Part shown: positions 1 through 12,500 of the stretch, piece after piece
Layout: every line of letters begins with the position of its first letter
How positions within the stretch are numbered: the first letter of the stretch is position 1
From: Astur gentilis
Lineage: Eukaryota; Chordata; Aves; Accipitriformes; Accipitridae
Length of the DNA stretch: 64,000 bases
Direction: 5' to 3'
NCBI RefSeq assembly: GCF_929443795.1
Contig: NC_064883.1
Location: forward strand, 8,709,289-8,773,288
Translations under genes and position numbers: made by a program
The notes under the pieces: generated by a model
Database searches by the model: none
Told to the model about the DNA's origin: nothing
The model's input: only the letters and a program-made list of their open reading frames with translations

Positions 1-464
1 CATCGGCTCTGATCTGCAGTGAATGAATGCCTACGGGTTAGTATCTTCTGGAGTGAAGTTCATGCTGCCTACAGCCTCACTAAGCGTAGCCTCTATTTTT
101 AGAGCAAAGACACTATTTTTGGAGAGGATCTGCTACTTGCAAAGTGGGACGGAGAGAGCAGGGTCAGGTCTAAGAATAGGCCAGGGTCCCACGCTGGCTC
201 GGAGGGGCGCGCAGCAGCCCGGCCGCAGTGTGCCTCTGGGAGAGGAGGAGGAGGAGGAGGAGGAGGAAGTGTGGGGCAGGACACTGCTGAAGCGCTAATG
301 TTCAGGCATCCATGACGATAACCTTGTGACAAACCCTGGCCTTCTCCCTAAGGGAGTGAATAAACTCTCCTGAGGCCGTAGCATTTGGTGGCTGGTTTTT
401 TTATGCATTTCTCCAACAGGCTGTGTATGGCTGCATGTTCACTTGTATGTTTTATGTTACGTAG
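1..464 (+). other. COLQ intron, with a (GGA)n microsatellite
   Basis: Intronic sequence upstream of the first exon in the window. A purine (GGA)n run lies at about 243-268. No proline-rich attachment-domain exon (a CC pair followed by a Pro run) is readable on the + strand here. The Pro run on the - strand is only the complement of the GGA repeat. Confidence 0.6.
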
Positions 465-569
465 AATCTGCTTGCCCTGGATATGAAAGAGTTGTGTCGG
501 GAGCTCCAGATAATACAGGCTTCCTCTCTGCCCAAATCGCATTGCCCTGCAGGGCCTGCTGGCCCCCAG
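465..569 (+). CDS. COLQ: COLQ exon: linker and first collagen triplets
   Basis: Acceptor ...TTACGTAG and donor CAG|GTGAGT flank 35 codons in phase 0. The codon before the acceptor in this frame is TAG, which fixes the left edge. The product begins NLLALDMKELCREL and ends CPAGPAGPQ. DMK-L--EL aligns with the pre-collagen linker of human COLQ, and the Cys before the first Gly triplets matches its conserved Cys. The additional Cys in KELCREL is not in the human protein as I recall it. The acceptor pyrimidine tract is weak, so the left edge is less certain than the right. Confidence 0.75.
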
Positions 570-3500
570 GTGAGTGATGCATTTGCAATTAAACCACATC
601 ATTCCCTCCAAGGCCCTTACAAAGCTGTAAAACATCTGCAAATGCTTTTTACCACTTAATAAGCATACCGAGCTCTGACTTAATTTCATTGTGATATGAC
701 TATGCATAAATCATGTAGGCGTTTTACCCTATGTTCTCATCCCTGCCTTGCATACTCCAGTTGGTTTCAAGTTCACCCTTCATTTTTGTGGAGTTTTACA
801 GTGGGTAGCACGCATCGAAAATCTCAGAGGTGCCATCACTTCCTTCAGAGGCGTCATCACTTCCTTCAGAGGCTCTTTGTTAGCTTTTTCTTTGCTTTAG
901 TCACTGTTGTCCTTTATATGAGGGAAGGAGTCGATGGAGTAGATGCACAAGAGGTGCAATGAACTTGAATGTTAGTGGTGTACATCCCTGAGAAGGCAAC
1001 CACCTACAGTAAACATCAGAGACAAGGAGGGGCTTCAGGAGGGCGGTGGGATGGGATTCAGGAGATGTGGGGTCTCCTAGCTTGACCTGCAACATCTCTG
1101 CCTCTGACTTTCTGGGTAGCCTTGGGCCAGACTTTTTAACCTCCCATTTAATTTTCTACAATTTGTACGTTCAGCAATCTTCTGAAGGAGGTCAGAAATC
1201 TTCTGAGGAAATGGTCCACCTCTAGGGGGAAGGTTTTTGCGAACATGTCCATAGTTTGGAGAAGATCACCCATCTGTCTTTCCATTCCAGTTTGTTCCCT
1301 CCAAAGAAAAATGAAACTTTTCATGGAGACGCACTTCCCGTTTCTCCTGGGGCACAGGTGGTCCCAATCTATGTGCTGTGCACAGTACTTTGGGACAGTG
1401 ATCTTCCTCGAGGTCCCTGGGTGCCTGTTTTATAACAATACAGCTAATAGCAGGCATGACACAGGACCTTTGCTGCAGCAAAGCAGCGGCTGAGACTTTG
1501 GCAGCCTGAGAAGTTAACAAGCACCCAAACACTATTTAAAAAGTATGGACTGTACATCACAGTAAAGGCTCGGTTATGTGGCAAAAAGCTTAGCTTTAAT
1601 TATCTAGAGGTCAGTACTTCAGAAGGCATTTGTAAATAGCCTAGAAGTTGCAATGTGAAAGCCACAAGGTCTTGCTTTATGGACCTTGACTTCATTGTTC
1701 TGCCATTTTGTCTTTGCTGATTCATTTAGCATGTGAATCATAAGGTGCGGAGAGCAGTGATGGGAAGTGTTTGTCCTGTCCTGTGTTGAGAAAACTCTTC
1801 TCTGCATTACGGAACAGCCCTGCAGTGTGGTTGGCCGTGATCCAGAGCTGCAGTACATGTGAAAGAAGCAGGTGTTGTTTCAGTCTTCATTAGACTGCCT
1901 TTTTAAAAAAAAATTCCTCTTAATACTCTCTCTGACTTAAATTGGAAGAACAGTAATATTAATTCTATTGTTCTACAAGGTCCATTGATACAAATAACAT
2001 TAATCTTGCAATCAAATGATCTATGATCCCTCCAAGAACATTTTTTAAATAGAGTGGGCTGGCAGATTTTATCACAACAGCAGACAGTAGGGTGGTATAA
2101 CATGGCTTTGGAATTTTTAATTATAAATTACAGGACTGTGTGTTGTAATGGGACAATGTTAGAGCCAGAAGTCTGTTGACTCAGAGCTGAATTTTAATAC
2201 TTTTTCATAAGAAGGAGAATTAGATTTGTAATGATATAACTCAGAGTATCATTCCTCCCATGTGTAACCTAAGGTAAAATGAAAGAAATAAGATAAAATT
2301 TGGCTCTGACTCTAATAGGGTGCATTCTGATTTACACTACTGAAACCCTAAAATAACTCTACTGATGAAAATAGTTGGAGTAATTTGCATTTGAAGGTAC
2401 ACTTTGCTTCTATTCACGTACAATTTGCATCACGTTTTGGACAGTATAAGACAGCCAGGATCCAGACCTGACGTGAGTGATTTGTACAGTGAATCTAATG
2501 CTCAGGCTCATGGCATTCTAAAATAAAAGGTGGTCTGTGAACTGAAGCATTCTAGAAACAAAATTGGTTTTCTGATTTCTTTTTTTCTGAAATGGGGTTC
2601 AAGGTCTCCCTGGATTAAGCAGTCTCCTGAAAGGAAAATCAGCCTCATTTGAGAGAGACAAATATCCTCAGGATTCAGAAGTGGTGACAATCCTCTATGT
2701 CCATACCACACTGCAGAGCCCATCCCACGTGTTTTATGCCACTTCCTTTACCACCCTTTTGGCTGACCTCCTTTGCCAGCTGATGTGGTGTCTTCATGTC
2801 CTCGTTGTCACTAATTCTTCAGGACTCTAATAACTTCTCATCTTTCCTTTGCCCCAGGCCTTTTTTCTTGCTAGCTTTCTTCATCTAGATGCCCCTGCAC
2901 TTCTCATGTCAGTCCAACTTTCCAGCCTGCCATTCAGCAGTGGCACAGACCTGGCATGTAGAGGTCACGTTCAAACACCACATCCAACACCCCAACCTTG
3001 TGGGTTCACACTGTTCCCAGGAGACACCTACAAGGTCAAGGGCTGAGGGAAGACAACGACTAGTGCCTCCTTACTAATGCAGATTAATAATAGCATTCAC
3101 TTTTCTCCCTAGGGTCCACAGGGTATTCCTGGTATAATGGGACCAAAAGGGGAGAAAGTAAGTGTCTGTTGTTATGGAGTTTGGTATGTTTTTGAGGGGC
3201 AAAGAAAGAAGGGGGAGGGAATGTTCACTTTTTTCCTTGTCTGTTTAGTGAATGGTGGGCCTTAGGGATGTAGGTATTTGCTTTAATTTGAATGTAAAGC
3301 TGTGAATTGGTTTGAAGCTATAATTTAAAGCTCCATCTTTCAATGTTCATTTTTCAGTCTTGGATTGTTTTTTATGGCTTCTCATGATAGCTACCTCTGT
3401 CTAGAGTATGCATTAAGAAAGCAGCTCAGGTGCACAAGTCAGTGATCTTACTGATCTGAAGGCCTTTGAATGCCCTGTCCCTCTGGAAGGACATGAGAAG

Positions 3501-6500
3501 CAGAGCTCTCCCATGTACTGTTAATTGTGTGGGTCAGCTCAGATGTTAAAACTGGCCTATATGTTAAGTTTGGCTTCAGATCTGCAAAATATTTGCTCCA
3601 TGATGATGCTTAAAGAGCTTTATACCTGAAGCTGGGCACGTAATTACATGCTTCGCTCTACAAGGGGATGACTGTAGATTTAGGGCTGAGAACACAGGAA
3701 AGACCAAGGAACTCTGTTAAAGTAATTCTTCTCACTTTACCTCTGGAAGCAAAGTCCTGAACACAAAGATATTCCCAACATTTACTTATTTATTTAATGT
3801 AAATGCACTGACTAATGAGTCACTGTGCTTTGTGTGGTGCCTATGAGACTAACATACTCCTTTCTCTGGCAGGGGGAGATTGGCCGGCCAGGAAGAAAGG
3901 TATGAACAAAGGTGCTGCCTCAGAAACCTGTCTAATACTTGACATGTAGCAGCTGTCAGAGGGGGGTGCAGACAGTAGTTAAATAAAAATCACCTAATGT
4001 TGAAGTCTAACCTGTCTGTGCTGCTTTCCCTGGTACCCAGGGTGGGTGGTGGGGAGCTCTGGGTGCAGGGCTGGAGAGCTGGGCCCTCTGGCTTGGAGAG
4101 CTGCCCCAGCTGGTTTGAATTCGACAAATTCCCTCAGTAAAAGCCTGCAGCTCTGGCCAGACAATTAAAACAGAGTGGGAAATTATCTGAACTATGTCTC
4201 TGTGGACAGGGGAAGCAGACAGAGTATGGGAACTATCATAAAAGGTGTATTAAAAAAAGCCCAAAGCAAAATCAAACTTTTTACTCCTCCAAAGTCTAAA
4301 CAAGGCTTGGCCAAACACCCCCAAAGGAGGAATAACCATTAATGTTTACACTCACAGAGTTTTGACACAAATGCAGTATGCTGACTGCAATCCCATGCTT
4401 GGTGTCATATGAACTGTGATATATTGTCAAAAATATGCGCCCCTACATGTGGTGAAACAGAATATGTTATCTCAGTCGCTAAGTACCTCTATTTAATGTA
4501 ATTAACTTTAAAAGAAGTCAGAAATGCAGGATGAAATCAGAGATATGCAGGGGGTAGTCACTAACCAGGAAAAGAAGTACCCTTCTAATAATATGCCAAG
4601 GATTTTAACACCCTTCTAATAATATACAAAGGATTTTAACACTAGCTACCAATCAGTAATTCAAATAAATATGAAACACATAAACAAAAGAGGTCTTTTT
4701 TTTTAATCTAAATTGCAAATGCCTTACAGTAAACAAAAACAGTACTTCTTATATATATTCAAGTGTTCAAATCAGCAATGTCTTAGAATCACCCACCAAC
4801 CTACAAGAGAGTGCAAGCTTTAAACACAGTACATCAGTACTTACTCTTCTGACAAAAACTAGTAGGTCCCAAAAGAGAGGTTGCTCAGGTTGGAAATAAA
4901 ACAGTATATCTCTTGCTAAAGCCTGTCTGTCTCATGGGAGGTCACTCTTAGCCCCAAATGTCATGATGACATTTCTAAGAGTATGTTGTCAAGTGGCGTA
5001 AAGCAGTGGAATAGCACTAATCTGCAGCATTTTAGGAGATACACAAAGAGTGATTTACAGGCAGTAATCAAAATAGATAAATAACTATATGTGTTGTAGT
5101 TATTGCTAGTCATATAGTAGCTAATAAAGAGCAATTATAGCTAGTAATATGAGAATGTTCAGAATAGGAATAATAGTAAATACAAATAAGAATATCTTAG
5201 TTAAAGATTTGGTTCTGTTCTTAATGTAAATTGGATTCATACTGACATAATTACATGCAGGTCTTTTTGATTTACATCCTATTATTAAATGAAAAGAAGA
5301 TCTAAGTTATTGATACTGGTTTTTTAGGATTATTATTTTGATTGCATGTAGATTTACTCTGTAGCTGATCTACTTATTTGACTCAGTATAACCTGGTATT
5401 TCTGCAAGCACACACTTGCTCCAGTAGCATCAACACCAACTGTATTATGAATATAATATAGTAATTTTTTTGTATTGAAAACAAGGTAAAGAAGAATTTG
5501 CAGGTCTTTTCCTGAAAAGACTTTATTCCTCCATCTCTCCTGTCTGCAGTGGAGGCCTGTGTGTAGGAATGATATTACATGAATCATTGTAATCGATGTT
5601 TTCTGTTCAAGGGTAGACCAGGTCCCCCGGGTGTCCCTGGGATGCCAGGACCAGTAGGATGGCCTGGACCTGTGGGACCGAAGGTAAGACTAAAATTCAC
5701 ATGGAATATAACCTGTTCAACATCATGATCTGAACAGAACAGTTGTGTTGGGAAGTCCTTAAACCACTATCTGCTGGAGGCTGGGAAGCTGCAGCAGTGC
5801 AAGGACAGTCTGTGCTTGTCTCGTTTCTTACACTGCTCTGCAAAGACCTGCCCAGTCTAGGGTTAGGTTACTCCATCTTCAGCCTAGCCCCTGTAGCACT
5901 TCTTATGTTGATTAAAATATGTCAAAGGGAAATTGAAAATCAATCTAATGAAGACTCATTGATAACCACTGGTGTCTCACAGTCACACGAATCAGTGTTT
6001 CAAAACTGATCGCCATCTTTATGACTGTTCTTTTATGATGATCTCTTTGCCTGAACGTCTACTACTTGGCAGTGTAACTGTGTGCCGATGCGATCAGAGT
6101 GAGAATAGCTCACTGGTATCAGGAGAAAGAGATTACCAACCATGAGGATTGCTGATCGCATGTTTGAAGTTCATTCCCATACAAACAAACACTCATTCCT
6201 GTGATTTTTAATAACCAACAGCAAAAGAAATGGCAGGAGAGGCTTTGCTACTGCAGAGTAGTTGCTTCACCTGCATTTATTATAAAAAAGCTGCAGGACA
6301 GTCCTTTACTGAGTATTATCTTATGCAAAAGGTATACAGCTCTTCTCAAGAGCCACAGGATATGGAGTTTCTACTGGGACTTTTGAGATAACTTGCTTTT
6401 CTTCAAGACAGTATGCATCAGACAAAAGGACTGCACACAATGTTTAGTTCAAAGCTACATTTTCCAGTAAATCTTTGACCCTTTATTTGCTCCATGAAGG

Positions 6501-9500
6501 TTGGTGGCCCACCTCAGAGTATGTGATGCAGTAGCTCTTGCTACTGCAAGAATAATAGTAGATGACTTCTGAATTCAAGGCACATCTGGGAAGCAGACCC
6601 TCTAGGTCTTCACAGCTGTGTTAGATGAGAACTTCATATTATAGTATGTGGAAATGTAGGCAAGCAACAGCAGAGTATGTACTTAAAAGAAGACAATGTT
6701 CACTTTGAGGTGTGAGATGGGAAATGATGTGTGTGTCCCCCAAATGCATTGTGTTTTCTTCTGTTCGTGATTTCCCACAGTGAGAGCAGTCAGGGCAGAA
6801 GGAAGGTCCAACTCCCTCCTTCCCTCACAGTCAGTACTGAGAGCAGAGCAGTCAGAAAACTCATTCACTTGGCCTTTTCCTTAAATAAGCTCTGGTTTTA
6901 TTTATGAAGTCTTCCTAATTTTGATTTTATCTCCTCTTTGACTATTGCTATGCTTTTTCTTCACACTCCTCACATTCAGTAGTAATTCAGTAGTAAAGCA
7001 TCTCTCACATTCAGTAGTAATACTTTTGCCTATACTTTGCAAGTCTTACTTGCTGTTTGATTCCAGTTCTTCTGCTTTTATTGTCTCCTCTGATACCTGT
7101 CTCCTCTGTTCTGTAGATGGGTTCACACTTTCATTTCTTCTAGTCTTTATAAATTTTGGTTTTATGCCTGTCAATGAAGACTCCAGTCAAATAGAGGCCA
7201 GCAGATCTCTCTGCTCACTTCCATCAGTTGTGTCTCCTTTCTCCTCATCTCTGATCTTCCCAAACTTGTGATACTTTGCTATAGTCATTTGCTGCATCCT
7301 CTTGCTGTAAATCTCCCTCTGTAATTCTCGCCTTGTTTCAATTTTAAAGTAAGACGCTGCTTAGTTTTTTTTCTCAGTACCATCTCTGTGCCTTCTACGT
7401 CTTCAGCTGGGTCTTCTTACTTGTCTTCCCTTTCTTTGACACAGCCTTGATCCAATCCTTATTTCTCCTACTTTGTTTCTTTAAGTCTCTTCTGAACTTC
7501 TGCCGGGGCAGCAGCCAATGTGAAAATTCTCTCCATTTCTAGGACAGTGAAAGCCAAAGGAGAATGAGAGCCAACTGTATTCTGCTGGTAGCACTGCTGC
7601 ATGTTTGCAGGGACTACTCCATATTTCACACTAGACATAATTATCTGACAGCAGCCAGAGAAGTTGTTGTAAAGCCTTTTCATGATTTACTGGCTCCAAA
7701 CCACTGTAAAGCACATGAGGTCTCAGAACTATGACAAAAGTAGTCACTATGCCTCTCCGAGCCACAAAGGCTTGCAGCAAAATACTTTCCTTTTCTGCAA
7801 CTCAGTGGAAGTGATGCTGGGTAGAGGCAATGCACCTTCACGCAGAAAAAGGATGCACTGCTGATGCTAATTTGCTTGCATGTCCTTTAATAGCATCTGG
7901 CAAAACTGAAGCACAAGTTACACACTCGAGAATATGCAAATAGAAGAATAAGATAACATATGAGGCCTCAGGCAGAATATAATTGCAATACAGACCTCTG
8001 ACTACAATGCTACACCAAGGTCAGGCTTGTCTCACCCATTTGACATAAAACCTGAACCGCTAAACTGCCAGACATTCAAATACGACCTCATCAGAGAGCC
8101 ACAATCAATAACTCTCTTTATTGACCCCTTTAGGGTGAAAAGGGAGAGTTGGGTGTGATGGGATTGCCAGGTACAAGAGGACCAATGGGCTCCAAGGTTT
8201 GTTAACCAAACGCTGCATTTTCAGACATTGGTTTCTAATGCTCTGCTGACAGCTGCTTCCCTCATGAATTTGCTGGAAGGCATTTATCAAGATATATCTT
8301 TTCTAATACAGCTAAAAAGATATGTTCTCCTTCAAGCAAGGTTTTGTTGTCTGGTTGGGCTTGGCTGTGTTTTGGCTTTTCGTAAAAATGCTTTGGTATA
8401 AATTATTGTAATGCAAAAATTTATTTTAAAAGCAAAACTCATATATGATTATATCCCACTAGAAGCCTGGAGTTCTTAAGTGTAACTGCAGCATTAAATC
8501 ATTTCTGCAATGTTTTCCACCCACCTCATAGGATTGTGGAGATCGTTTTGGTACTCTACTAAAACCATGCATATGTACTGACAGTTGGATAGCAAGCACA
8601 ATTTGGTCTGGATGTTCTAGTATCTGCACATCATTGCCTATAGCATAACCTCTGCCTCTACAAATTGAGCCACAACATTTTAAGGTACTTGAAAAAAAAA
8701 TATGTGATCAGTTTATTCAGATAAAGGACTGGAAAGAAGAACTGAACACCAGTGTTTATTGTATGTTTCTTAAAGAGAAACTCAGTTTTATAGTAATCTT
8801 CACATTAGAAGATTACTCAAGTATATTTTAAGGATGTTCCACAGGAGAAATTAAAAAAAAAAAGAAAAAAAACAACAACAGAAGAGGAATATTATTGCTA
8901 GTATTATTTTAGATTATTAATTGTGGCTTCTAAGGCTTTATTCACTTTCAGTTACATTTTATTTCCCTTGCTTCAATTTTAAAGCACTATCAAACCTGCT
9001 GGCTTTAACTGGCTTTTTCACATTGGCTTTTGGGCTGAGTTGTCTTGCCTTTAATTTATATTTTATAGTTCTGTTTCAGTGCAATTTTAGAAGCTATAAA
9101 TATTCATTTGCATTTACAAGCTGATGCAATTAATTATTTGTGCTTCGTTCTTTTTCTTCACTTTGAAGTTTGAAAGTCCAGCTTCTTGGGTGATCTTGAA
9201 AGCGAGAAGCATTAAAATATCTATCATTCCCTTTAGGGTTTTCCTGGAACTAGAGGAGAAAAGGTCAGTGTGACAATAGAATAATGTATAATTTAACAAT
9301 TGGCAACAGTTATGTAAAAAAGAAGTAACTGTAGAAATGAGATTGAATTTTGATGGAGTGAAGTCTAAATGTTCCACTGAGAAATGAAAACAAACATCAA
9401 GAAGGAGCACAGTCTTGGGATGCTGAAGAAGTGAGTTTTACACCCCATCTTCTTGTGAACAGGTTACTACAGTGCACCTCACTACAGTTTCTCCATCTGT

Positions 9501-12500
9501 AGAATGGGTATAATAATCCTTAATTGTTGGTCTGGTTTATTTAGGCTATATACACTTCGGCACAGAGGCAGTTTTCACTGTAAGACCTTACAGGGGGACC
9601 TGAACTTGGATGAAGCCAACTGGGGAAAAAAATCAAGTTTGGAAGTATTATGTCCAGGACAGCACGCATTTAAAGCAATTATCTGGGGACAATGAGTCCT
9701 TTTTCCTACAAGCCTTACTCTTAATTCTATTATAATATCAATAAAAGTAATAAGGAAACATTTGAGGGTACCTACCATATACCTTACTCTGTATTCTGCG
9801 TGACTCCAAATAACACCTCGTGTAGGAGAAATATTTTTTGCTTCCTCATGAAATGCTACTAATTAAGCTATTGTCACCATGTTATCTCTCTCCAGGGATC
9901 CAGAGGTGACAGGGGTGACAAAGGAGTCAAAGGAGACCAGGTAATTTTCTTTTCCAAAAGGCTGTGAGCTTTAGTTGAACGTGCACATGAGGACTAATGT
10001 ACTTCTGATAGCAAAAACCAGGAGCGGTATGGAGGAAGGGAGGCTGGAGGCGTCTTCCTGGGAGGGCAAGAGTGGCAAGGGAAGGCAGTGGTCCTACCCG
10101 ATGGGAGGGCGGTGGGGCAGCCTCCCTCTCCATGTGCCCCCCCCCGGCGCACAGAGGGGTTGATGAGTCAGAAGGGGATTTCCCTGGAGGTAACCTCAGT
10201 CCCTCCTGGCCTATGCAGGACAGAACCAGACAGCTCGCCGAAATGCTTTTAGCTGGTGATATGATAAGGCTGGCGGTGGGAGTGGAGGGGTGGTGTGGTG
10301 TGTGAGATTCGTGGCTTGGGGGTTCTTTTAACTAAGAAAAGAAAAGTAAGCTGCTTTTGATGTAAATGGAGAAATGCCATTCCCAAACCGCAGGCTTTGA
10401 GAATTGTCCAGGTAGCATGGTTGCCTGTAGACAAAAGCGCAGTTGGGATGTTTTTGCCGGAAGAGAGGAAGCAGGTGGCAGAGGATCAGACAGAGGAGTA
10501 GCGTAACCATACAAGGGGCTTTACGGTAAAATTTTGCTTATAATTCTCCACCTACTGCATCACCCGCAGTGCTGAATCACAGTACGCGATTTTTTAACCG
10601 ATATCAGAACATGGAGCTTGTTTTACTTCCTTCCAAGGAAAGTGCTGCTTTGTCAAAGATGACTCCACATTTTTTTGATGATTTTTCTCCTTTTAATTTG
10701 TAGGGAGAAATAGGCTTCCCCGGAATGCTGGGACAAAAAGTAAGTAGGTATGATATTTTGGGGCGTTGTGTTAAGTGCTGACATAGGGTCAATGAGTGGC
10801 TTCAGGGACATCCTGGAAAGTATAAGGTATTGAAGGTCTTGCTTGACTCAATGACCAACACTTCTTGGACTTGGACAAATTCTTTACGCTTTTTGTCTTC
10901 TGAGAAAACTCTGAGATTTAGCTGTTTGTTGGTGTTCCTCTTTTTTCCCCAGAACATTGATTTAGTCGTAATCTTCCTCCTGCTTTAGCATATTCAAACT
11001 CTTGATTGTAAGTTCATAACTGCCCTAATTGCTTGGGGTTTATTCACTTGAAGCTGATAAATATTTCCTTCTTGATGGTGTGAATCAAAATGGCACTACT
11101 ATAAATAACAGTGATATCCATGACCAGTGTTTATGTCATCGTTATTCTGTACTTGAAGAACAATCAACGTTCAGATGTTGGCTTATTGATAGAAAGCCTA
11201 AAGGAGGATAAATTTACAACATAATCACATCTTATTTCTGAAATTAGGGTAAGGAAATAATGCTTCTAGGGAGGCTAGAAGATGAGTGAATTCACCTCCC
11301 TTTCACTGACTGATTGTATTACACTTGCATCTTAACAGCAAAGCAAAATACTGCCAAGGGGTCAGAGAGTTTTGCTAGCCTTGACCTCACCAAGTCTCTG
11401 AGCATGTTTCTGATCTCTCCATTTGGCCTCCTCTTTAGGAAAGGATTTTTCAGGGAAATGTGGGTAAATTATAAGAGATATTTTTTACTTTATGCTTGTT
11501 TTAAAATATTTTATTATAATCTTGGATTTCTGAGGAAGAAATGGTGCCAGCATTATCTAGAGGAATTGTGTGAATGAAAGCACCATCCATCTGCTGTCTT
11601 GTATAAGGCCGGTATAACCATGTATTTACATCCTGCTTCCTTTCTGCCCGCACACACCAAGGGAGAGATGGGCCCGAAGGGACAATCTGGAGTACCGGGA
11701 CACAGAGGACCTATAGGAAGACCCGGAAAACGAGGCAAACAAGTAGGACCATGGTGTTTCCTCTTTGCATGACTCATGGCATCTGTGTGGTCATGGTGTA
11801 CAACTGTGCGGTCTGTGCTTTCGTGGTACCACGCACTTTATCACACAGGGAGCAGACAGAAGCGCTGAAACACCTCACACGCATGCACAGGCTAAGCAGG
11901 AGTTAAAGCCTCAGCTTTAGAGCTGGAGCCTTATCTGTAGCATTCAGCTCCCTGGATGTGCAGCATCGGGGAAAGCTGTATTTTTCCTGGCTTGGTAATG
12001 AACTTGTTGAATACAACTTGAGCAGACCCTGAACACCTCCTTTGAATCCTAAGCAACACAGAGCTACAGTCCCAACCCCACCTGATGGCTAGAGAGTTGG
12101 CATGAGGTCCAGGTCTCAGACAGCATGGGATGTAATGCTGTGGTGCCCTACACTTTGTAGATCCCAACCCTGAAGCTGACTTAGGGAGCAGGGCTGCTCG
12201 ATTTACAGGCAGGCTGCAATGGCAAATGGGATATATGCAAAATGCAACACATTTCAGCCTGCCCAGGTGCCATCCTCTGCCCCTCACAAAAACAAGTTCC
12301 TGGGATAACCGAAGAAAGGTTTGTAGGGAAACACTGGCTTTCTGGGGCTCTGAATGAGGGAGGGATTGCTGTGGATGCTACATAAATTAGTTCCTCCTCA
12401 CCTCAGCTCCAGGCAGAGAAGCAGCGTCAGCATCTTGCAAGGGAGGTCCTATTGCTTGTCCATGAACTTTCCCTCTGGCTCACCAGTGCAAAGAGCTACT

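Larger units (their letters stand above)
570..3112 (+). other. COLQ intron, 2.5 kb
   Basis: No coding exon seen. It holds a 21-bp tandem duplication at 832-873 (unit containing CATCACTTCCTTCAGAGGC) and an old SINE-like fragment at about 1,086-1,140, described separately. Confidence 0.6.

Noticed and set aside
99..332. Pro-rich run on the - strand, at first suggestive of the COLQ proline-rich attachment domain
   Set aside because: It is on the wrong strand and is the complement of a (GGA)n microsatellite. The preceding Cys pair is absent.
543..569. A 17-nt micro-exon starting at CCCTGCAG|GGCCTG
   Set aside because: The same frame extends upstream without a stop to an acceptor at 464 and encodes the conserved DMK--L--EL linker, so the longer exon 465-569 explains the sequence better.
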